Below are positions 13,863 through 19,454 of a DNA stretch of 19,454 nucleotides, piece after piece (the stretch's first letter is position 1; every line of letters starts with the position of its first letter). The DNA is from JBQTHI01 sp052390035. GTDB taxonomy: Bacteria; Actinomycetota; Acidimicrobiia; Spongiisociales; ZC4RG35. The stretch covers positions 1 through 19,454 of the forward strand of contig JBQTHI010000093.1 in assembly GCA_052390035.1 (NCBI GenBank). Direction: 5' to 3'. A program made the translations under genes and the position numbers. The notes beneath the pieces were generated by a model. The model saw only the letters and a program-made list of their open reading frames with translations, was not told where the DNA came from and ran no database searches.

Positions 13863-14786
13863 GTGATCGGCGTCGACATCGGAGGAAGCGCGGTCAAGGC
13901 GATCCGCTGGGACGGCGCCGAGATTTCCGCCGCCATTGAAGTGGCGGCGCCCTTGGCGGCTGAAAAGTGGCTCGAGCAGATTGCCGGTCTGGTCGAGGCT
14001 CTTCAAACCTCTACGCGGGGCCCGGTCGGGGTCGCGGTGGCAGGGCTGGTCCGTTGGCCGGAAGGAGTCTTGGCCTGGGCCCCCCATCTTGACGGCACCG
14101 AGGTTCCAGTGCGGTCTTGGCTCGAGGCCCGTTTCGCCCGGCCGGTGATCGTCGACAACGACGCCAACTGTGCCGCGCTGGCTGAGCTGATCGCCGGGTC
14201 AGCGCGAAACGTGAACGACGCCCTGATGTTGACGCTCGGCACCGGGATCGGAATGGGCCTCATCGTCAACGGTGACATATACCGGGGACGCTCATTTGCC
14301 GGTGAGGCGGGTCACATGACGATGATCCCCGATGGCGCTCTGTGCGCCTGCGGTCGGCGGGGGTGCTGGGAGACCCTTGTGTCGGGGACCGCCCTGGCCG
14401 ATGGGCTCGCCCGGCTGATCGCCGACATGCCCGGCGGGCCTCTGGCCGCCCCGGCCGGCGCCGGGGAGGGACCATCCGCCGTCCTTTCCAGGGCGGCCGC
14501 GGATGGCCACAGTCCCGCCGCCGACGTCCTCCGAAGGTGCGGGAGGTGGCTGGGCAGGGGCGTCGCCAACCTGATCGCGCTGCTCGACCCCGAGCTGGTG
14601 GTCGTCGGCGGCGGTGCGGTGGAGTCGGCCAGCGACCTCTTGCTCGAGGCGGCCCGCAACGAGCTGGAAGTCGCTTTGGAAGGCGCCGAGCACCGGCCCA
14701 TCCCCGCCATCGTCGCAGCCACCCACGGCCGTTGGGCCGGAGCGATCGGAGCTGCTCTGGCCGCTTCCGCCTATCCTGGTCGCTGA
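13863..14786 (+). CDS. ROK-family sugar kinase, probable glucokinase
   Basis: 307 residues. Phosphate-binding motif GVDIGGSAVK (3-12); catalytic Asp100 in VDNDANCAALAEL; GEAGHM with Glu148 and His151; zinc motif CACGRRGCWE (Cys161, Cys163, Cys168). These are the ROK hallmarks, and bacterial ROK proteins without an N-terminal DNA-binding domain are sugar kinases, in actinobacteria usually glucose-specific (polyphosphate- or ATP-dependent). The protein begins directly at the motif, so no helix-turn-helix is present and it is not a repressor. GTG start; the stop overlaps the next ATG (TGATG). Substrate is inferred. Confidence 0.9.
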   Translation: MIGVDIGGSAVKAIRWDGAEISAAIEVAAPLAAEKWLEQIAGLVEALQTSTRGPVGVAVAGLVRWPEGVLAWAPHLDGTEVPVRSWLEARFARPVIVDNDANCAALAELIAGSARNVNDALMLTLGTGIGMGLIVNGDIYRGRSFAGEAGHMTMIPDGALCACGRRGCWETLVSGTALADGLARLIADMPGGPLAAPAGAGEGPSAVLSRAAADGHSPAADVLRRCGRWLGRGVANLIALLDPELVVVGGGAVESASDLLLEAARNELEVALEGAEHRPIPAIVAATHGRWAGAIGAALAASAYPGR

Positions 14787-15223
14787 TGGAAACAGGTGAC
14801 GGGGGCTCGGTTCGGCCCGACGAAGTGATCCCGCCTCACGGAGGGGTCGGGCTGCAGGCGCGTCAACTAGCCAAAGACGCCGTGTTCATGGTTCCCAATC
14901 TCCTCAAGCTTCTCGGGCGACTGCTCAAAGACCCTCGAGTTCCCCGCCGATCCAAGGTATTGGTGGGCGCAGTGCTTGCTTATCTGATGCTGCCGATCGA
15001 CATCATCCCGGATGTAATCCCGGTGGCAGGTGCACTCGATGATCTTTTCCTGGTCGTGTTCTCCCTCAACCATTTGATCAAACGGGCCGGAGAAGAAGTG
15101 GTGGCCGAACATTGGGACGGGCCCCAGGACCTCTTTGGGATGATCCGCTCGATCCTGGAGACCGCCAACGATCTGGTCCCGGTGAGGATTCGCCGACTTC
15201 TGGGGCGTCTGGCCGGGGATTGA
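14786..15223 (+). CDS. DUF1232 (YkvA-like) membrane protein
   Basis: 145 residues. The central block KVLVGAVLAYLMLPIDIIPDVIPVAGALDDLFLVVFSLNHLI (about 57-98) is the DUF1232/YkvA signature, with the PIDxIPDxIPxxGxxDD core and two hydrophobic segments. Family function is unknown. The ATG overlaps the kinase stop by one base, and its TGA overlaps the TTG start of the next gene, so it sits within a translationally coupled chain. The preceding open frame is the shadow of the kinase gene. Confidence 0.85.
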   Translation: METGDGGSVRPDEVIPPHGGVGLQARQLAKDAVFMVPNLLKLLGRLLKDPRVPRRSKVLVGAVLAYLMLPIDIIPDVIPVAGALDDLFLVVFSLNHLIKRAGEEVVAEHWDGPQDLFGMIRSILETANDLVPVRIRRLLGRLAGD

Positions 15224-16020
15224 CCACCCCGGTATCTCTCACCCTTCCTCAGTTCGCCGCAAGCTTCAACGACGCCGGCGTTTTAGGTCGAATGGCTGCC
15301 GATATCGGTTTGGCCGGGCTCTTCTGTTTTGACCATCTGATCCCCCTCGGCAACGTTTACCGTCCGGTGTTCGAACATGCCGCGGTGATGGGGGCAATGG
15401 CGGCGACCAGCACGGTCCGGGTGGGGAGTCTGGTCACCCGGGTCACCCTCCGTCCCCCTGCCACCACCGCGGCCATGGCGCGGTGTGCCTACGCCATCGC
15501 CGGGGGCCAAATGGTGCTCGGGTTGGGAGTGGGGGATCGGCTGTCTGAAGACGAGTTGGTCAGAAATGGGATGGCATTGGTCAAATTGGACCGCCGGCTT
15601 GGGCTGCTCGAGGAGACCATCGGCGAGGTGCGAAGGCACGTGCCGGACCTTCCCATTTGGGTCGGAGGTCGCCACCCTGGGGTCCGTCAGGTGGCGGCCG
15701 CCCACGCCGACGGCTGGAACGCCTGGCACGCCTCGGCTTCCGAACTGGCCGATGAGGCAGACGAGGTGCGCGCCGGCGCCGGGAGGCCGATGACCATTTC
15801 GTGGGGAGGGGCGGTGCTGCTCGCCGCCGACCAGGCCGACCTCGACCAGGCGATCCTGGAGCGTGGCGGCAAAGACGGGATCATCGCCGGAACACCAGCC
15901 CAGGCCCTCGATACCCTGGGTGGGCTGGCGGCCATCGCCGATGAAATCGTGCTCTCTTTGGTCCCTAACCGGCCCGCCAGTTGGGAGTTGCTGGCGAGCA
16001 AGATTCTTCCCCATCTCTGA
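15220..16020 (+). CDS. LLM-class (luciferase-like) flavin/F420-dependent oxidoreductase
   Basis: 266 residues of TIM-barrel type. Segments typical of the family: SLTLPQF at the N-terminus, ADIGLAGLFCFDHLIPLG, MGAMAATSTVRVGSLVTRVTLRPPATTAAMA, GGQMVLGLGVGD, DLPIWVGGRHPGVRQVAAAHADGWNAW, and a C-terminal GTPAQALDTLGGLAAIADEIVLSL. Actinobacterial members mostly use coenzyme F420, but FMN cannot be excluded. It is shorter than the usual 280-340 residues. The only sensible start is TTG inside TTGA overlapping the upstream stop, giving MTTPVSLTLPQF. Substrate unknown. Confidence 0.85.
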   Translation: MTTPVSLTLPQFAASFNDAGVLGRMAADIGLAGLFCFDHLIPLGNVYRPVFEHAAVMGAMAATSTVRVGSLVTRVTLRPPATTAAMARCAYAIAGGQMVLGLGVGDRLSEDELVRNGMALVKLDRRLGLLEETIGEVRRHVPDLPIWVGGRHPGVRQVAAAHADGWNAWHASASELADEADEVRAGAGRPMTISWGGAVLLAADQADLDQAILERGGKDGIIAGTPAQALDTLGGLAAIADEIVLSLVPNRPASWELLASKILPHL

Positions 16021-16027
16021 ACACCCC

Positions 16028-16033
16028 TACCCT
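16028..16033 (+). promoter_or_regulatory. Possible -10 box TACCCT ahead of the aminotransferase
   Basis: In the 22-nt gap between the LLM gene and the aminotransferase, TACCCT ends 9 nt before the ATG at 16043. No Shine-Dalgarno sequence is visible, so a nearly leaderless transcript is plausible. The short hexamer alone is weak evidence. Confidence 0.3.
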
Positions 16034-16042
16034 CCCCCATCG

Positions 16043-17215
16043 ATGGAGTTCAGGAGAATCGGCGAACTTCCCCCCTACGTTTTTGGGGCCGTCAACGAGC
16101 GGAAGCTGTCGGCCCGCCGGGCGGGCGAGGACATCGTCGACCTTGGTTTCGGCAACCCCGACATTGCTTCCCCCCCGCCGGTGGTCGAAAAGCTGGTCGA
16201 GGCAGCCCACAACCCGCGCAACCATCGATATTCGGTCAGCAGGGGTCTTCCCAACTTAAGGCGGGCATTAGCCGACCGATACCAGCGGCGTTTCGGAGTG
16301 GTGGTCGATCCAGAGACCCAGGTGATTGCCACTATCGGAGCCAAAGAGGGCCTTTCCCACCTGATGTGGGTTATCGTCCAGCCCGGCGACGTTGCGGTAG
16401 TACCGGAGCCGTCCTATCCGATCCATATCTTCGCTCCGGTGCTCGCCGGGGCCGAGATCCGACGGATCCCGGTCACCTCCGAAGACGTCTACTTCGAGGG
16501 CCTCGACCGGGCGTTCAAGGATGCCTGGCCCAAGCCGCGGGTGATCATCTGCTCTTTCCCCCATAATCCGACCACCACCTGCGTCGACCTCACCTTCTTC
16601 GAACGGCTGGTCGCCTTCGCTCATCTCCACGGCGTCCTGATCGTTCACGATTTCGCTTATGCCGACATTTCCTTCGACGGTTACCAACCGCCTTCGATCC
16701 TTCAGGTCCCCGGCGCCGAGGAGGTAGCAGTCGAGCTTTATACCCTGACCAAGGGCCACTCGATGGCCGGGTGGAGGATGGGTTTCACAGTAGGTAACGC
16801 TGCCGCCGTCCAGGCGCTCGCCAAACTCAAGAGCTACTTGGACTACGGCACCTTTCAGCCCATCCAGATCGCATCGATCATCGCTCTCAACGAGGGCGAC
16901 CTCTACGTCGAGGAGGTGAACGAGATCTACCGGAGCCGTCGCGACGTGTTGATTGATGGCCTCAACCGGAGCGGCTGGAAAGTAGAGAAGCCCAGCGGGA
17001 CGATGTTCGTGTGGGCACCAATTCCCGATCCCTACCTGGAGTTGGGCTCGATGGACTTCACCTTGGATCTGCTCGACCGGGCCAAGGTGGCGCTGAGCCC
17101 GGGGCTGGGATTCGGCCCCACCGGCGACGGCCACGTCCGTTTCGCCCTGGTCGAAAATGAACAACGCATTAGTCAAGCGGTGCGAGGGATCCGCAAGGCC
17201 CTCGACCGGCTCTAA
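16043..17215 (+). CDS. alaC: AlaC-like class I/II aminotransferase (alanine transaminase)
   Basis: 390-residue PLP enzyme very similar along its length to E. coli AlaC (YfdZ) as I recall it: RIGELPPYVFGAVNE, GFGNPDIASPP, YSVSRGLPNLRRAL, ATIGAKEGLSHLM, PEPSYPIHIF, FPHNPTTTCVDL, VHDFAYADISFDGY, TLTKGHSMAGWRMGF (PLP Lys237), LKSYLDYGTFQPIQ and VRFALVENEQRI. AlaC makes alanine from pyruvate and glutamate; the fold is shared with LL-diaminopimelate aminotransferase, which is the main alternative. The ATG is placed by homology starting at residue 4; the frame runs upstream into the LLM gene. With ilvBNC and ilvD nearby, it uses the same pyruvate pool. Confidence 0.9.
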   Translation: MEFRRIGELPPYVFGAVNERKLSARRAGEDIVDLGFGNPDIASPPPVVEKLVEAAHNPRNHRYSVSRGLPNLRRALADRYQRRFGVVVDPETQVIATIGAKEGLSHLMWVIVQPGDVAVVPEPSYPIHIFAPVLAGAEIRRIPVTSEDVYFEGLDRAFKDAWPKPRVIICSFPHNPTTTCVDLTFFERLVAFAHLHGVLIVHDFAYADISFDGYQPPSILQVPGAEEVAVELYTLTKGHSMAGWRMGFTVGNAAAVQALAKLKSYLDYGTFQPIQIASIIALNEGDLYVEEVNEIYRSRRDVLIDGLNRSGWKVEKPSGTMFVWAPIPDPYLELGSMDFTLDLLDRAKVALSPGLGFGPTGDGHVRFALVENEQRISQAVRGIRKALDRL

Positions 17216-17240
17216 CGAGCTCTTTGTCACCTCCTGACAT

Positions 17241-17263
17241 CAACGAGTGAGAAACACCCGTTG
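17241..17263. terminator. Possible stem-loop between convergent alaC and slipin genes
   Basis: CAACGAGTG and CACCCGTTG pair with one A-C mismatch around an AGAAA loop, midway in the 71-nt gap between two convergent genes. There is no U-tract on either strand, so it is at best a weak bidirectional terminator or mRNA 3'-end stem. Confidence 0.3.
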
Positions 17264-17286
17264 TGGGCGCGAAATGGAGGGAGCGG

Positions 17287-18057
17287 TTAAGGCTTGGGAG
17301 GTGCCAGCCGGTCGAGCACCCTCAGGATTTCCATGGGCAGCGGGAAGATGAGGGTCGAGTTCTGCTCGGCGGAGACTTCGGTCATGGTCTGGAGCATCCG
17401 CAGCTGCATCGCCGCCGGGTGATCCTCGATGAGACCGGCCGCTTCGGCCAAGGTCGCCGCAGCCTCTTTCTCGCCGAGGGCGTGGATGATCTTGGCCCGC
17501 CGTTCGCGTTCCGACTCGGCTTGTTTGGCCATCGCCCGTCTCATGCCGTCGGGGAGTTCGACGTCTTTCACCTCCACCAGTGTCACCTTCACCCCCCACG
17601 GATCGGTCAAGCCGTCGATGATCTGCTGCAACTGTCGGTTGATCTCGTCCCGGTTGGTCAACAACTCGTCGAGGTCGGCCTGGCCGATGATGCTGCGGAG
17701 GGTGGTCTGGGCGATTTGGGAGGTGGCGAAGCGGTAATCCTCGATCTCCAACACCGAGCGCATCGGATCCATCACCCGAAAGTAGGTGACGGCATTGACC
17801 CGCACCGTTACGTTGTCTTTGGTGATGATGTCCTGGGGAGGGATGTCCATGGTGACGGTCCGCAGGCTCACCCGTACCAGCCGGTCGACGATGGGGATGA
17901 GCAGGATCAGGCCCGGTCCCTTGGGGGGCGTCATCACCCTTCCCAGGCGGAAGACCACCCCCCGCTCGTATTCGGGCAAAATCCGAACCGCCGCCCGCAG
18001 CAACGTGATCAAAAGAAAGGCTGCCACTCCCAGCCCGAGCAACGTGTCAATCGACAT
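17287..18057 (-). CDS. SPFH-domain slipin (stomatin-like) protein
   Basis: 256 residues: one N-terminal membrane hairpin or helix (about 5-27), then the SPFH domain with EYERGVVFRLGRV, GPGLILLIPIVDRLVRVSLRT, DIPPQDIITKDNVTVRVNAVTYFRV and the helical QTTLRSIIGQADLDELLTNRDEIN, followed by a charged coiled coil (AMAKQAESERERRAKIIHALGEKEAA). Slipins oligomerise on membranes and are partners and substrates of NfeD proteases. The ATG at 18057 has a strong AGGAGGT Shine-Dalgarno sequence 6 nt upstream, lying inside the end of the nfeD coding region; the genes overlap by 11 bp. Confidence 0.93.
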   Translation of the reverse strand: MSIDTLLGLGVAAFLLITLLRAAVRILPEYERGVVFRLGRVMTPPKGPGLILLIPIVDRLVRVSLRTVTMDIPPQDIITKDNVTVRVNAVTYFRVMDPMRSVLEIEDYRFATSQIAQTTLRSIIGQADLDELLTNRDEINRQLQQIIDGLTDPWGVKVTLVEVKDVELPDGMRRAMAKQAESERERRAKIIHALGEKEAAATLAEAAGLIEDHPAAMQLRMLQTMTEVSAEQNSTLIFPLPMEILRVLDRLAPPKP

Positions 18058-19312
18058 TGGATACCTCCTCGACCATTAGATGGACACCCTCCACCCCAAC
18101 CACCACGCCTTCTCCTCCTCGCTCGAACTTGCCCCCTGCCGCCCGTACCTCCCACCACGCCCCATCTAGAAAGGCCGTTAGGCGGTCCGCCTCCCGGCGA
18201 ACGCTCACCTGCCGGCCCATCAGCACGTGCGGTCCGGAGGCAGGTGGGCGCTTGCGGGCCTTCACCGCCGCCCGCCCTGCGATCAGGCTGGTCCCACCGA
18301 GGACCACGGCGCTCGGCCAGATGACGGCAGGACTGACCCCGATCGGCCCCTCGAAGAGAAAGAGGCCGGCGAGGATGAGGGAAATGGTTCCCCCGGCCGC
18401 CAGCACCCCTATCCCCGGCACGAACAGCTCGGCCACGAACAGAGCCACCGCCAGCACCAGCAGGGCGACTCCGGCCGCCCGCACCGGTAGGACGCTCAGG
18501 GCGAAGAAGGCCAACACCACCATGATCACCCCGGCAATTCCGGAAAAGCCCAGCCCAGGGTTGGCCGCCTCGTAGATGATGGCGAGGGTGCCGATCGAGA
18601 GAAAGATGAAGGCGAGGTTGGGGTCGGCCAGTCTGCCTAATACCTCTCGCAATGGACCCATCGCCCGCCGCTCGATCAGGGCTCCTTCGGTGTCGAATAC
18701 TCCGCCGATCACCGGGATGGGCCGGCCGTCGATCTCGGCCAACAGATCGTCGAGGCTCTCCGCCACGAGATCGATGACGCCAATCTCCAGAGCCTCGCTG
18801 GCGCTGGCTGACCTGCCGTCGCGCACCGCGGCTTCGGCAAACTCGACGTTGCGTTGGCGGCGCTCGGCCACCGATATGGCAAAAGCGGCGGCATCATTGA
18901 TTACTTTGTCGGTGATCTCCCCGCCCTGCAGATCGACCGGGGTCGCCGCCCCGATCGAGGTGGCGGGGGCCATGGCGGCGACGTGTGCCGCCATGGTGAT
19001 GAAGGTTCCCGCCGAGGCGGCCCGGGCTCCTTCCGGGGTGACGTAGACGATGACCGGGACCGGAGAGTTGAGGAAGGCCTGGGCGATGTCCCGCATGGAG
19101 ACGTCGAGTCCACCGGGCGTATCAAGGGCGACGATCAGAGCTTGATAGCCGTCGGCTTCGGCGGCGGTGACCGAATCCCGCAGATAGTCCGCCACCACCG
19201 GAGTGATGGGACCGTCCACCTCTGCCAGCAGGACCCGATTGGCCGCGGCGTCGCCTGCGAAAGCAGAACCGGCCAACAACACTCCGAAGGCGACGGCGCT
19301 TGCACCGCTCAA
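18047..19312 (-). CDS. NfeD-family membrane serine protease (ClpP-like domain plus NfeD OB domain)
   Basis: 421 residues. A hydrophobic signal (residues 5-19) leads to a ClpP-class domain with DTPGGLD (oxyanion region), catalytic Ser100 in ARAASAGTFI and the likely general-base Lys136 in GEITDKVIND, the dyad type known from the Pyrococcus PH1510 protease that cleaves stomatin. Four or so membrane helices follow (about 220-340), then a C-terminal OB-fold NfeD domain (LMGRQVSVRREADRLTAFLDGAWWEVRA). This is the long form; it pairs with the slipin downstream. The first in-frame start after the upstream stop codon is TTG at 19312, which yields a sensible signal sequence lacking basic residues. Confidence 0.9.
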   Translation of the reverse strand: MSGASAVAFGVLLAGSAFAGDAAANRVLLAEVDGPITPVVADYLRDSVTAAEADGYQALIVALDTPGGLDVSMRDIAQAFLNSPVPVIVYVTPEGARAASAGTFITMAAHVAAMAPATSIGAATPVDLQGGEITDKVINDAAAFAISVAERRQRNVEFAEAAVRDGRSASASEALEIGVIDLVAESLDDLLAEIDGRPIPVIGGVFDTEGALIERRAMGPLREVLGRLADPNLAFIFLSIGTLAIIYEAANPGLGFSGIAGVIMVVLAFFALSVLPVRAAGVALLVLAVALFVAELFVPGIGVLAAGGTISLILAGLFLFEGPIGVSPAVIWPSAVVLGGTSLIAGRAAVKARKRPPASGPHVLMGRQVSVRREADRLTAFLDGAWWEVRAAGGKFERGGEGVVVGVEGVHLMVEEVSNVD

Positions 19313-19366
19313 GTAGGTGCGGGTGGCCGCTTACACTATTGGAATTATGGCTCGATCGGGATAAAG

Positions 19367-19394
19367 TTTTACACGGCGCGCGCTGGCCTAGGTT
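19367..19394 (+). promoter_or_regulatory. Possible sigma70-type promoter near right edge
   Basis: TTTTAC (19367-19372) and TAGGTT (19389-19394) are 16 bp apart and point rightwards; the predicted start near 19401 lies about 6 nt before an ATG at 19407. The region 19313-19406 between the divergent NfeD gene and this ATG is more AT-rich than the rest of the window, as expected for a promoter zone. On the minus strand TAGTGT (19333-19338) might serve nfeD, but no matching -35 is seen. Confidence 0.35.
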
Positions 19395-19406
19395 CCCCCT
19401 ATTGAA

Positions 19407-19454
19407 ATGGGTTACAAGAGCGCGTCCAAAACCCGACCGGGTGGCCTGCCCTTG
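19407..19454 (+). CDS. Start of a possible gene cut by the window edge
   Basis: From ATG 19407 the frame MGYKSASKTRPGGLPL is open to the last base (16 codons). It follows a plausible promoter by a very short 5' UTR and is divergent from nfeD. Too little is present to recognise a family, and there is no Shine-Dalgarno sequence; it could be an accidental open frame. Confidence 0.3.
   Translation, partial: MGYKSASKTRPGGLPL

Noticed and set aside
13863..14786. ROK transcriptional repressor
   Set aside because: No N-terminal helix-turn-helix; the protein starts at the phosphate-binding motif, as kinases do.
16268..17230. 320-codon minus-strand open frame opposite alaC
   Set aside because: No family features; alaC is well supported along its full length.
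17263..18324. 353-codon plus-strand open frame opposite the slipin gene
   Set aside because: His/Pro/Gln-rich antisense product with no motif; the slipin and NfeD frames are clearly real.

Overview
The window is gene-dense, high-GC bacterial chromosome with ATG, GTG and TTG starts, ATGA-type overlaps and almost no intergenic space. An ilvB-ilvN-ilvC cluster, an ArsA/SRPBCC/ROK-kinase neighbourhood, an LLM (luciferase-like, probably F420- or flavin-dependent) oxidoreductase and small actinobacterial-looking proteins point to an actinobacterium. A deep-branching class such as Acidimicrobiia is my guess from gene style, not a demonstrated placement. No rRNA, tRNA, IS element, phage gene or CRISPR array was seen. 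Content is mostly core metabolism and housekeeping.

Left part, minus strand (1-3306): the branched-chain amino acid operon ilvB-ilvN-ilvC, with ilvC cut by the window edge. Ahead of ilvB lies what looks like a complete attenuation region: a -10 box, a nine-residue leader peptide MFSFILVLQ rich in Ile/Leu/Val, an 11-bp hairpin starting at the leader stop codon, and a strong intrinsic terminator with a U-tract. The fourth common-pathway gene, ilvD, sits separately at 8256-9923.

Centre (3315-8256): a coiled-coil plus NYN-nuclease protein overlaps by 4 bp a type II NADH dehydrogenase. Then come a 68-residue two-CxxC protein and, convergent to it, an alpha-glucan phosphorylase. The phosphorylase gene and ilvD are divergent with only 22 bp between their start codons; two -10-like boxes sharing one TA step fill that gap.

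Right part, plus strand (9999-17215): a tight run of ten genes. A three-helix membrane protein, a metallophosphoesterase and an M15-family lipoprotein peptidase abut one another. They are followed by an SRPBCC protein, an ArsA-type ATPase with an HSP20-like tail, a 60-residue protein, a ROK sugar kinase, a DUF1232/YkvA membrane protein, an LLM oxidoreductase and an AlaC-like aminotransferase. Facing them on the minus strand is an NfeD-protease/slipin pair (17287-19312). A possible new gene begins at the right edge.

A recurring signal is a TANNNT box exactly 6 nt before the start codon of genes that begin a transcription unit, which suggests widespread leaderless transcription. I did not find a convincing novel defence or mobile system; the most interesting items are regulatory (the ilv attenuator and the 22-bp bidirectional promoter) plus several uncharacterised conserved proteins.
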